A DNA stretch of 64,000 bases from positions 96,653 through 160,652 of the forward strand of contig NZ_JAHEAG010000017.1 of assembly GCF_018596315.1 (NCBI RefSeq), given 5' to 3'. The notes beneath the pieces are model-generated. The model worked only from the letters and a program-made list of their open reading frames with translations. It did not search any database and was not told where the DNA came from. The stretch's first letter is position 1. The number at the start of each line of letters is the position of its first letter. The stretch comes from Bradyrhizobium sp. SRL28. Its GTDB lineage: Bacteria > Pseudomonadota > Alphaproteobacteria > Rhizobiales > Xanthobacteraceae. This document shows positions 1 through 8,249 of the stretch, one piece after another. The translations under genes were made by a program, and so were the position numbers.

Positions 1-2034
1 TCGAAGAGCTTTCCGACCGACAATATTGAGGAAGCGATCAAGCGGCTGCTTGAGCGCCGATACGTGGTTGCAGGAACGTCGTACGCATTCGATGGCGCCG
101 TCGCTGGATATTGGGCGAGCCTCGGCCTGCCTCTCGAGGTCGCGGAACAGAATCTCCGCAATTGCCCCGTGCAGGTGGAATCGATCGATGTCAAAGGCGC
201 CAGGGAACTGAGCGCGGCTTTGAGCAAACTCGGCGTTCAAATCGCCAAGCGTTCGCCCAAGCTCACGATCACGTTGGTGAACGACTATCTCGACCGGCGG
301 CTGGCCGAGATGAACCGGGAGCGCGTGGCCGACAAGACGCCCTGGCTGCTGGTACAGCCGTCCGGCGTGTTTCCGCTGGTGGGGCCCGTGTTCAAACCGG
401 GCGAGAGCGCCTGCTGGAACTGTCTGTTCGATCGCATGATCCGCAACCGCGAGATCAAGGGATTCCTCGACCGCGGTCCGGCGCAGGCGGTTGCCGTATC
501 GCCGCTGGTCAACGACAGCGTTGGACACACCGCATTTCACTTCGCCGCCGTCGAAATCACGAAAGCGATTGCCACGGGCTTTCGCACCGATCTGCGCGAT
601 CATATTGCGAGCCTCGATCTGACTGGTGCTGTCATCGCCAAGCACTTTGTCGCGCGGCGCCCGCAATGTCTCACCTGCGGTAGCAAGAAACTGCAGAGTC
701 CACGCCGGGCGGCGACGTCAATCGAGCTCGCCGAAGGCAGCAAGCTCATCATGACCAGCGGTGGATATCGCACCGTGACCTCCCGGGCCACCGTGGCGCG
801 CTTCCGCAAGCATGTAAGCCCGCTGACCGGCGTGGTGACGCGGCTCGAGCGGATCGAGGTCGATCTGCCGATGAACACCAATTTTTTCGCCTATCACAAT
901 TTCTCCGGGCCGGCCCAAAGCGTCGATCAGCTCAGGTCCGGACTGAGCGGCGGCAGCTTCGGCAAAGGCTCCACGGCCGAGCAGGGCGAGGCCAGCGCGC
1001 TGATGGAGGCGATCGAACGCTATTCGGGCATTTTCCAGGGTGACGAGATCAGGACGGCGCGCCGCTTTACCGATTTCGCTCCCGGCGACGCCCTTCACCC
1101 CAATGACGTCCAGCTTTTCAGCGAAACGCAGTTTCAAAGCAGGCATGACCAGCAGCCGGACGATTCACATCCGGTCCCTGAGCCGCTCGATCCCTCGATG
1201 AAGACCGAGTGGTCGCCGGTCTGGTCGTTGCGCGACAAGCGTTTCAAATATCTTCCGACCGGTCTGCTCTACTTCTTTTATGGCGGCTTCCATACGGACT
1301 CCAACGGTTGCGCGGCCGGCAACACCCGCGAGGAAGCCATCGTTCAGGGCTTCCTCGAACTGATCGAGCGCGATGCCTACGCCATCTGGTGGTACAACAG
1401 GGTGCAGCGTGCCGAGCTTGACCTCAAGCAATTCGACGATTCCTATGTCCGGGATCTGCAATCCCAGTTTGCTGATGCCGGGCGCCGGCTATGGGTGCTC
1501 GACGTCACCAGCGATCTCGGCATTCCCACTTATGTGGCGATCATGCACTGGATGCAGAACGGCCACGAGAATATCGAGTTCGGTTCCGGCGCGCATTTCG
1601 ATCGCCGCATAGCCCTGCTGCGTTCGCTCACTGAGCTGACCCAATTCATGTCGATTGGCATGATGGGTGGCGGCAGCGGTGAGAAGCCGTCGCTCGATGG
1701 TGTCAAGCCGCTGCGTCTGGAAGATTATCCGTTCCTGATCCCGAGCGACAATCCGATCGTTCCGCCGGCACCCGACCTCTGGGTTCACGACAACACGCGC
1801 GATCAGGTGAATGCCTGTGTCGAGATCGCGACCCGGGCAGGTTACGATTTCCTCGTGCTCGACCAGACGCGGCCCGACGTTGAGGTTCCCGTCGTTCGAG
1901 TGCTCGTTCCAGGTCTGCGGCATTTCTATCGCCGCTTCGCACCGGGCCGGCTTTACGATGTTCCCGTGAGGCTTGGATTGCTGGATCGCCCGCGGCTGGA
2001 AAGCGAACTCACTCCGTTCCTGCCGCACACCTGA
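1..2034 (+). CDS. TOMM cyclodehydratase, fused E1-like/YcaO protein (5' end outside window)
   Basis: The frame is open from base 1, so the N-terminus lies upstream; about 677 residues are visible. Families of this kind (SagC-SagD fusions) use ATP to cyclise Cys/Ser/Thr of a ribosomal precursor peptide to azolines. The N-terminal half carries two CxxC pairs (visible codons 138/141, CWNC, and 223/226, CLTC), as expected for the structural zinc of the E1-like, leader-binding part. The C-terminal half is YcaO-like: acidic ATP/Mg motifs occur around EASALMEAIERYSG and again at FLELIERDA. The protein ends ELTPFLPHT, a proline-containing tail as in many YcaO cyclodehydratases. It lies 11 bp before a SagB-type dehydrogenase, so the two probably form one TOMM operon. 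The first ATG in the window (64) is internal and not the true start. Confidence 0.88.
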   Translation, partial: SKSFPTDNIEEAIKRLLERRYVVAGTSYAFDGAVAGYWASLGLPLEVAEQNLRNCPVQVESIDVKGARELSAALSKLGVQIAKRSPKLTITLVNDYLDRRLAEMNRERVADKTPWLLVQPSGVFPLVGPVFKPGESACWNCLFDRMIRNREIKGFLDRGPAQAVAVSPLVNDSVGHTAFHFAAVEITKAIATGFRTDLRDHIASLDLTGAVIAKHFVARRPQCLTCGSKKLQSPRRAATSIELAEGSKLIMTSGGYRTVTSRATVARFRKHVSPLTGVVTRLERIEVDLPMNTNFFAYHNFSGPAQSVDQLRSGLSGGSFGKGSTAEQGEASALMEAIERYSGIFQGDEIRTARRFTDFAPGDALHPNDVQLFSETQFQSRHDQQPDDSHPVPEPLDPSMKTEWSPVWSLRDKRFKYLPTGLLYFFYGGFHTDSNGCAAGNTREEAIVQGFLELIERDAYAIWWYNRVQRAELDLKQFDDSYVRDLQSQFADAGRRLWVLDVTSDLGIPTYVAIMHWMQNGHENIEFGSGAHFDRRIALLRSLTELTQFMSIGMMGGGSGEKPSLDGVKPLRLEDYPFLIPSDNPIVPPAPDLWVHDNTRDQVNACVEIATRAGYDFLVLDQTRPDVEVPVVRVLVPGLRHFYRRFAPGRLYDVPVRLGLLDRPRLESELTPFLPHT

Positions 2035-2045
2035 AAGGGTCTTTC

Positions 2046-3503
2046 GTGCGCGCTCCCCGGAAAAAGCCGACCAGGAAGATCGCGCCCGTCATCACCGCCC
2101 GATTGAACGGTCATTTCTCCCTGCAGATGCAGGCGGACGGGAGCATCACTGCCTTCGTGGACGGTTATTCCGTCAATCTGGGACAATTGAGCACGGCCGC
2201 GATGGAGCGCGCGCGAAATCTGACCGACGGCCTGCCGCTCGCGTCCTTTGCCGGCAAGAGCGCGATCGCGAGGGAAATCGACGTCCTGATACATCGACTG
2301 GCGCGGCACGGGCTGCTCGAATATCGCCTGTCCTTTCAGCGTGACGAGCAGGTCCTCGTGGCCATCGAACCCCAGGTCCCTGAGTACTGGCCGCAACGCG
2401 CAAAGCTCGGCGATAGTGACACCGTCGTGTTGTCGCGCTTTGCCAATCTGCGCCGGCGTGGCAACGAGATGGTACTGGAATCGCCGCGCGCCGGCGCGCT
2501 GTTTCGAATTGGCGATCCCGCCATTGCCGCCACCCTCGCTGCGCTGTCGCGGCCTCACAAGATCAGCGGGCTTCGCCGCCACGCGGCCGCCTTCAACCTC
2601 GATCTGCTCGAACTGCTGCTGGATAGCCAGTTCCTGCTCAAGCTCAATGCGAAAAGCGGCGACGGCCTTCGGGTGAATGAAGGCGACGGCAATCTCGTTC
2701 TCTGGGATTTCCATGATCTCGTGTTTCACACGCGGAGCACCGAGGGCCGACAAGCCAATCCGGTTGGCAGCACCTTCGCCTATGCAAGGGTCGTTTCACC
2801 GCTGCCCGCGGTGCGTCCGCCCTGGCCCGGCAAGAAGATCGACCTGCGCAAACTCCTCACCTCGGATCCGATCTCGCCCTTCGCAAAGCTGTTGCGCGAA
2901 CGCCATTCAGTACGAGATTTCGATGACGAGAATCCAGTCACGCTCGCCGAACTCGCGCAGTTCCTGGACACCGCAGCCCGCGTCCTGTCGGAATGGAAGA
3001 GCGACGCGAATTTCGCAGGCAGTCCTGAGATCACCTACAGCACAAGACCCTATCCTTCGGCCGGCAGCGCGTACGAACTGGAATTGTATCTGGCGGTTTC
3101 GAACTGCGAGGGGCTTGCACGCGGACTTTACCACTACGACGCGGGCGGCCACGCGCTGGTAGCGATCGGCGTCTCAGCACAGCAACTCCAGGCGCTTTCG
3201 GCGGCAGCCGAGTTTGCCATGGACGCATCGGGTCCGCCGCAGGTCCTGATCACGATATCAGCGCGTTTTGGACGGATCTCCTGGAAATACAGCTCGATCG
3301 CATACTCGCTGATCCTGAAGAATGTCGGCAGCATGATCCAGACGTTTTACCTGGCGGCGACCGATATGGGCCTTGGTGGCTGCGCCATCGGCACCAGCAA
3401 CATCGATCTGTTTGCAAAAATGACGGGGCTCGAATTCCACGTGGAGGGTCCGGTCGGTCAATTCGCGCTCGGACGCGGCAAGAAGCTGGAGGCCCCAGGC
3501 TAG
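2046..3503 (+). CDS. SagB-type FMN-dependent dehydrogenase of the TOMM pathway
   Basis: 485 residues from a GTG at 2046, 11 bp after the cyclodehydratase stop. The C-terminal half is a nitroreductase-fold SagB/ThcOx domain: ERHSVRDFDD near residue 286, then YPSAGSAYELELYLAV, LARGLYHYD and the terminal DMGLGGCAIG. Members oxidise azolines made by the YcaO enzyme to azoles using FMN. The N-terminal 250 residues match the less conserved front part common in long SagB proteins. No azole precursor peptide, protease or exporter gene follows; the next gene is convergent. They may lie upstream of the window. Confidence 0.85.
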   Translation: MRAPRKKPTRKIAPVITARLNGHFSLQMQADGSITAFVDGYSVNLGQLSTAAMERARNLTDGLPLASFAGKSAIAREIDVLIHRLARHGLLEYRLSFQRDEQVLVAIEPQVPEYWPQRAKLGDSDTVVLSRFANLRRRGNEMVLESPRAGALFRIGDPAIAATLAALSRPHKISGLRRHAAAFNLDLLELLLDSQFLLKLNAKSGDGLRVNEGDGNLVLWDFHDLVFHTRSTEGRQANPVGSTFAYARVVSPLPAVRPPWPGKKIDLRKLLTSDPISPFAKLLRERHSVRDFDDENPVTLAELAQFLDTAARVLSEWKSDANFAGSPEITYSTRPYPSAGSAYELELYLAVSNCEGLARGLYHYDAGGHALVAIGVSAQQLQALSAAAEFAMDASGPPQVLITISARFGRISWKYSSIAYSLILKNVGSMIQTFYLAATDMGLGGCAIGTSNIDLFAKMTGLEFHVEGPVGQFALGRGKKLEAPG

Positions 3504-3691
3504 AGCACGATATTTCTCGAAAGGCGGTACCCACTTGTCCGCCAGCCGCCGAGCTCTCGTAGGACGCTAGGTGTGAACCTATAAATTCAGAGTGGCCGGC
3601 GGGCGTCTGCTTGGGTGCGTATTTCCGGACTCAAGCCGGACATCGCGTGAATCGCGGTGCCGCGGTGTGTCGCGACTTCGCGGTGTGTCGC

Positions 3692-5014
3692 CTAGGCCGC
3701 GGAGGCAACTGTGGGTCTCCTAGCGATCAATGTGCGTCGGTCGTGAATCAAGCTCTCCAGCCGGTGGGCTGCCACGTTCAGTGTGGCATCATCCACCGCG
3801 CTCTCGTCTCCGGCAGCGGATTTGGCGCGTTCCGCCTTTAGAATGCGGTCGATTTCTTCTTCGATATCCGACAGCTCAGCCTCAGCTTCGACTTTCCGGA
3901 TCCGGCGCGCCAGGGCATAGAGAGAATCGAGTGGACCTTCGGTCGCGCGGTTGCGGACGCCCAGGAATTTCCACGCCGCCGCAAGCAGGGTGGCAGCGCC
4001 ACCCAATACCATCGGCGTCAAATAGATCCAGTTGCCGTATTCATCCATGAAGCTCTGCGTGGTGCTGTTGTAGACGGCCGCTGCGCCAGGGTGCAGCGGA
4101 AGGTAAGCATCCTGATCGGTGCTGGGCGCGGTGATCTGCGCGAAAATCGGCTGCTCGCGCAGAAGATTCCTGCGCGCGCTCATGATCGCCTGCGTGAGGC
4201 TGGTTACCAGATCAGTGCCGAGCTTCTTTTGCGCAACCAGGTATAGTGAGGTCCTTAGGGTCGTCAGGTCATCTTCCGGGATCGGCGGCGATCCCCGCAG
4301 CGTGCCCTTCGGGACGTCGAAACTTTCAAAGGCACGTTGGGCCTCTGCAATTGCTGCCGCGGACTCGATTGGGATCAGTATCGGGACCTTCTTATTGTCG
4401 AGCTGAAAAAATCCGCGAGCGAGCGAGAGGTATTTTTGGGTGAGCGGGATCGTGACGAGCAGGGCACCGACCTGTTTTGACTGAACGGCTTGCCGGACTT
4501 CCGTCAAAGCAAGGTTCTTGAATACAACTTTTGCGCTCGTCAGATCATATTCCTTAGTCAACGCGTCGACAATTTTGGTGTTCACTGCTCCGCCGACCAC
4601 GCCGACCGTGCGTCCCTTCAGGTTGCCCATGCTGCCGATGGACGATCCCGGCGGCGCGATGATCAGTACGACCATATGGCTGACGACGACAACGGCTTGC
4701 GCCTGCGACAAGTCACCGACATCGCCGCGAACCACGGCGAGATCGACCTTACCCGCGGAGAAGGCGTTGGCGGCCTCAAGCGCGGTGCCGCTCTCGATAA
4801 CCGTGAGCCGCACCGGCGCGTTCGTCGAAACGAACTCGCCCGCCATCGCTGACATTGCCTTGGCGGCCTCGCCGTCGATCGAGCCGACCGCCACGGTCAG
4901 CGTTACCGGGCGATTGTAGTACCGATAGCCAAGGAGAGCTGCGCCTGCCGCAAAGGCGACGACGCCGGCAAGCAGGAAAAAGCGAAGCCAGAGCGGCAAT
5001 TTTATCGACATCAT
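3692..5014 (-). CDS. TAXI-family solute-binding protein, membrane anchored
   Basis: About 440 residues. The core (TVAVGSIDGEAAKAMSAM, then GNLKGRTVGVVGGAVNT) is a TAXI-type TRAP substrate-binding domain. Instead of a cleaved signal it has an N-terminal membrane helix (LRFFLLAGVVAFAAGAALLG), a second helix near the C-terminus (around residues 345-365) and a charged, probably coiled-coil tail (EAELSDIEEEIDRILKAE). That architecture suggests a membrane-tethered sensor or an orphan binding protein; no TRAP membrane subunits are adjacent. ATG 5014 is chosen over GTG 5035 because GAGGAAGG lies 5 nt upstream of it. That ribosome-binding site sits inside a cyclase remnant. The substrate is unknown. 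Confidence 0.8.
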   Translation of the reverse strand: MMSIKLPLWLRFFLLAGVVAFAAGAALLGYRYYNRPVTLTVAVGSIDGEAAKAMSAMAGEFVSTNAPVRLTVIESGTALEAANAFSAGKVDLAVVRGDVGDLSQAQAVVVVSHMVVLIIAPPGSSIGSMGNLKGRTVGVVGGAVNTKIVDALTKEYDLTSAKVVFKNLALTEVRQAVQSKQVGALLVTIPLTQKYLSLARGFFQLDNKKVPILIPIESAAAIAEAQRAFESFDVPKGTLRGSPPIPEDDLTTLRTSLYLVAQKKLGTDLVTSLTQAIMSARRNLLREQPIFAQITAPSTDQDAYLPLHPGAAAVYNSTTQSFMDEYGNWIYLTPMVLGGAATLLAAAWKFLGVRNRATEGPLDSLYALARRIRKVEAEAELSDIEEEIDRILKAERAKSAAGDESAVDDATLNVAAHRLESLIHDRRTLIARRPTVASAA

Positions 5015-5015
5015 G

Positions 5016-5099
5016 CGTGCCTTCCTCGTCGGCACCCATCAAACAGCTGTAGCCCGCGACATCCACGGCCAGGATAGCTGCCAGCCGCGCTGCGCGCTC
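5016..5099 (-). pseudogene. N-terminal remnant of a class III adenylate/guanylate cyclase
   Basis: One frame reads ERAARLAAILAVDVAGYSC followed by LMGADEEGT. This matches the conserved beginning of rhizobial class III cyclases (RRLAAILAADVAGYSRLMG-type). The similarity stops at the threonine codon, one base before the start codon of the TAXI gene, and no other cyclase sequence follows. Only about 28 codons remain and no in-frame start codon is seen upstream. The codons for the conserved DEEG provide the ribosome-binding site of the TAXI gene. Confidence 0.6.
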
Positions 5100-5318
5100 G
5101 CTCCTCGATACACACGCTTAAGCTCGTGGCAAATCGAATGGTGTATATCAGAAACGCCGGCCGATGTCGCGCCATGCCAAAGTCCGAAACGGGGTCATCA
5201 GCGACGATTTGTCAGGTGCGCAGCATGTCCGGTTCAGAGGAAATCTCGGAAATGCCGATTGTCCTGTTTTCAAGCGCCGAAACCGGAGCCTCGAATTTGA
5301 ATGGGCTGCGATAAACTG

Positions 5319-5453
5319 AGCGGACCGTTCTTCAACAAGATCAAGCAATGTCGGCGTGTCGCGACGGGATACGACAAACCCACAGCCAACTATCTGGCCT
5401 TCATCAAGCCCGCATCAATCCGAATTTGGCTGCGTACAAATGAGTCCACGTCC
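5319..5453 (+). pseudogene. C-terminal remnant of an IS5-type transposase
   Basis: The translation GPFFNKIKQCRRVATGYDK and the following ANYLAFIKPASIRIWLR match the last ~45 residues of IS5/IS427-type transposases (consensus FFxxLKQxRRxATRYDK...ASIRIWLRxNEST). The rest of the transposase and both terminal inverted repeats are missing. The region 5100-5318 shows no other gene I can recognise. Confidence 0.6.
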
Positions 5454-5461
5454 TTGAGCAT

Positions 5462-5491
5462 AAAAAAGCAGCGGGCCCGTTGGCCCGCTGC
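5462..5491 (-). terminator. Intrinsic terminator of the 5514-5954 gene
   Basis: A perfect 10-bp stem (GCAGCGGGCC / GGCCCGCTGC, loop CGTT) is followed on the minus strand by six T residues. It begins 22 bp beyond the stop codon of the minus-strand gene. Confidence 0.85.
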
Positions 5492-5513
5492 GCATCATTT
5501 CGGATGATGATTG

Positions 5514-5954
5514 TTACTGCTTGCTGGCCGGTGCGTTATCGGCCGGCGGCGTGGTCGCCTTGTTCATGTCCGTGCTCGGCTCAGCCGGAGCCGCCGGGCG
5601 GCTGGGGGCTGCGCCCGTGGTGGTGCCTGGCTGGCTGTTAGTGCGGGGCGTTACGTCACGCATGCCCGGAGGCGCCGCAGGGTTGGCCGGCTGCGTCTGT
5701 GCCGTCTGGTTGGGTGGTGTGGTGCCTGCCTGGTTTACGGTCGTGTTGTTAAGGCCATAGAACAGGGCGCCCAGCACCACGGCGATGGCGACGGCGAACA
5801 TGGCGACCTTGCCGCCACTGGGAGAACCCTCGGCGGCGAGGCCGGGATCGGCTTGCAACTCATTGTCCAGACTGTTGAGGCGGGCCTGATGTCGGATTTC
5901 TTCCTCGCTCAGGCCGGCGCGGTAGGGATCGTTCGGATTGGGTTGGTATGCCAT
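5514..5954 (-). CDS. Hypothetical single-pass membrane protein
   Basis: 146 residues with a cytoplasmic N-terminus starting MAYQPNPNDPYRAGLSEEEI, one membrane helix (VAMFAVAIAVVLGALFYGL, about residues 50-68) and a long Pro/Thr/Ala-rich, low-complexity C-terminal half. This is a type-II topology with a flexible extracytoplasmic tail. The type is common in Bradyrhizobium; no function is known to me. A strong terminator follows, so it is probably monocistronic. Start ATG 5954 has GAGGAAC upstream. Confidence 0.75.
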   Translation of the reverse strand: MAYQPNPNDPYRAGLSEEEIRHQARLNSLDNELQADPGLAAEGSPSGGKVAMFAVAIAVVLGALFYGLNNTTVNQAGTTPPNQTAQTQPANPAAPPGMRDVTPRTNSQPGTTTGAAPSRPAAPAEPSTDMNKATTPPADNAPASKQ

Positions 5955-6089
5955 GATTGGGTTCCTCCGTTAGCGCCCCAGAGTAAGCGGGAAGACAATG
6001 GTTGGCGGGACCGGATGTTCCGCGCCAATGTTGCAACCCCGTAATGTTGGAACCGATGATTCCCTAGAGTTCCCAATGTGAGGTTTGCC

Positions 6090-6731
6090 ATGTGGAGCCT
6101 GCCGCCCGGCGATACCGTCCTGCATTTGCTGTCTTATGTGGCGCTGACTGCGCAGGCGATGACTGCCGCACTTGCGGCGGGCCGGCGCAGCATGGACTGG
6201 GCCGGTGTATGCATGCTCGGCTGCATTACTGCGCTTGGCGGCGGCACCATCCGCGACGTGTTGCTCGGGCACTATCCGCTGGTCTGGGTGCAGAACCCTT
6301 CCTATCTCGCGCTGACGGCGGTGGCGGCATTCGCCACCATCCTGATCGCGCGGCATGTGCACCGGCTCAACACGGCGTTTCTGGTGCTCGATGCGATCGG
6401 GCTCGTGGTCTTCACCATGGCCGGCTGCGACGTCGCCTGGCAGATGAATGCCCCGCTGCCGATCGTGATCGTCGCGGGCATGATCACCGGCTGCGCCGGC
6501 GGCGTGCTGCGCGATATTCTCTGCAACGACGTGCCGTTGTTGTTTCGCGCCGAACTCTACGCCAGCGTCTCCGTCGTGACCGGATTGTTCTACGCCACCG
6601 CCTTCGGACTCAATCTCAATGACCAGCTCTGGACCGCCCTGACATTTGCGCTCGGTCTCACGCTGCGGCTGCTGGCGATCCGCTATAAATGGGAGATGCC
6701 GAAATTCGTGTTCAATGGCGAGCAGCGCTGA
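6090..6731 (+). CDS. TRIC-type (UPF0126/YadS-like) membrane channel
   Basis: 213 residues, almost entirely hydrophobic, with about seven predicted membrane helices. It has the duplicated glycine-rich motif of the family: GGGTIRDVLLG and later GGVLRDILCNDVPL. Bacterial members are homotrimeric cation (mainly K+) channels related to animal TRIC; UPF0126/YicG-type proteins have also been linked to glycine uptake. ATG 6090 is preferred to GTG 6078 because GTGAGG lies 6 nt upstream of the ATG. Confidence 0.85.
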   Translation: MWSLPPGDTVLHLLSYVALTAQAMTAALAAGRRSMDWAGVCMLGCITALGGGTIRDVLLGHYPLVWVQNPSYLALTAVAAFATILIARHVHRLNTAFLVLDAIGLVVFTMAGCDVAWQMNAPLPIVIVAGMITGCAGGVLRDILCNDVPLLFRAELYASVSVVTGLFYATAFGLNLNDQLWTALTFALGLTLRLLAIRYKWEMPKFVFNGEQR

Positions 6732-6747
6732 GCAGATCGCCGCGAAG

Positions 6748-7995
6748 CTATTTTACCCTGCGTGCTTTCGCGACCTGATCCGCCGTGACCAGCGGCGCCG
6801 CATTGCCCCAGGCGTTGCGGATGTAGTTCGTCACGTCGGCAATCTGCTGGTCGGTCATCTTCGCGGCATAGCCCGGCATCGATCCCTTGTTGGGCGCGCG
6901 GGGCGTCGTCACGGTTTCTGCGCCGTCGAGAATGATGCGCAGCGCACTGGTGGCATCGGCCGATTGCAGATTGGCGTTGCCGGGCAGCGGTGGGTAGATC
7001 CGCGGCGCACCTGATCCATCCTCTTCATGGCAGGCGATGCAGGCGCCATTGTAGAGCTTTTCGCCGGCGGCCATTTGCGCCGGCGGGGGCGGGGTGACCT
7101 TCGGCTCCGGCGCGCCGGCCGGCAGGTCTTTCAGGTAAACCGCGATGGCGCGGACATCCGCATCGCTCATCTTTGAGGTCGAATTGACCACGACCTCCGA
7201 CATCAATTCGCCGGCATGGCTCTTGCCGTTGCGGCCGCTCTGCAGATATTCAGCGATGTCTTCCACGCTCCAGGATTTCAGGCCGCTGCGCTCGGCGGCG
7301 TCCAGCCGCGGCGCGAACATGCCGGCGACCCGCCCGCCGCCGTAGGCCTGGCCGCGTCTGTCCGCACCGAACATGTTCTTCGGTGTATGGCAGGCGCCGC
7401 AATGGCTGACGCCCTCGACCAGATATCGCCCCCGATTCCACTCCGCACTCTTCTGCTGATCGGGCATCAGGATGCCGGGCTTGAAGAACAGCCAGTTCCA
7501 GCCGCGCATAACAAAGCGATAGTTGAACGGAAAGCGCAGCTCCGGCGAGCGGGGCTCGTTTCGCACCGGCGCCAGCGTCGCCAGATAAGCGCGGATTGCA
7601 AAGATGTCCTGCCGCGTCAGCTTGGTGAAGTTCGGATAGGGGAAGGCCGGGTAATAGCGCGAGCCGTCACGCGCCACGCCGAACCGTAACGCGCGGTAGA
7701 ACGCGTCATCGCTCCACGCGCCTAAGCCGGTCTCGCGGTCAGGCGTCAGATTGGGCGAGTAGATGCCGCCGAAGGGGGTATCGATCCGCTTGCCGCCGGC
7801 GAACGGTTTTGCAGGGTCGGCGGTATGGCAGCTCGCGCAGTCCCCGGCGTCGGTCAGCGCCTTGCCGCGGGCGATATCCTCAGGCGTCGGCGGTTCGCTC
7901 CTGGACAGGGCATGGCCTTCGGTAACGGCGAACGCAGTGCACAAAAGCACGCGAGCGAGAATCGTCCGCATCATCCGGCGTGGTCCCTGCACCAT
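6748..7995 (-). CDS. Tri-haem cytochrome c (alcohol/gluconate dehydrogenase subunit type)
   Basis: About 415 residues with a signal peptide and three CxxCH haem sites in order: CASCH, CGACH and CIACH. This is the layout of the membrane-bound cytochrome subunit of alcohol, gluconate or sorbitol dehydrogenases (about 420-480 residues). Such subunits pass electrons from a periplasmic dehydrogenase to ubiquinone. No flavin or PQQ dehydrogenase partner is beside it here. The start at 7995 is chosen because AGGAGG lies 4 nt upstream; longer versions add a non-signal-like stretch. It is divergent from the ior gene. Confidence 0.85.
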   Translation of the reverse strand: MVQGPRRMMRTILARVLLCTAFAVTEGHALSRSEPPTPEDIARGKALTDAGDCASCHTADPAKPFAGGKRIDTPFGGIYSPNLTPDRETGLGAWSDDAFYRALRFGVARDGSRYYPAFPYPNFTKLTRQDIFAIRAYLATLAPVRNEPRSPELRFPFNYRFVMRGWNWLFFKPGILMPDQQKSAEWNRGRYLVEGVSHCGACHTPKNMFGADRRGQAYGGGRVAGMFAPRLDAAERSGLKSWSVEDIAEYLQSGRNGKSHAGELMSEVVVNSTSKMSDADVRAIAVYLKDLPAGAPEPKVTPPPPAQMAAGEKLYNGACIACHEEDGSGAPRIYPPLPGNANLQSADATSALRIILDGAETVTTPRAPNKGSMPGYAAKMTDQQIADVTNYIRNAWGNAAPLVTADQVAKARRVK

Positions 7996-8200
7996 CTGGC
8001 CTCCTGGGGCGTTATAGCGTGAAAGCGGACAGAGGAGGGATGTCATGCCGTTTCGCGGCGGGGCTCCCGGACGACACAAACCGAAAAGCGGCGCCTTCAT
8101 TCCCGGCACGAAATTGCGATCTTTGAAAGCGCGGCTCCGAGGGCGAGATTTGTAGTGCGTGGCTAAGAAAATCCGACATAGACTGGTTCTAACAAGCTCA

Positions 8201-8225
8201 GATGACTAGCTAAAAAACAGTCATC
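8201..8225. promoter_or_regulatory. Inverted repeat upstream of the ior gene
   Basis: GATGACT and AGTCATC form a 7-bp inverted repeat separated by an A-rich 11-nt spacer, 25 bp before the ior start codon. It could be an operator or a leader hairpin; no regulator gene is adjacent. Confidence 0.3.
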
Positions 8226-8249
8226 CCGATCAAGGCTCAAGAGGGTGCA

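Noticed and set aside
3611..3841. Cysteine-containing 76-codon plus-strand frame after the SagB gene, considered as a TOMM precursor
   Set aside because: It lies mostly antisense to the TAXI gene, has no ribosome-binding site and no leader/core division.
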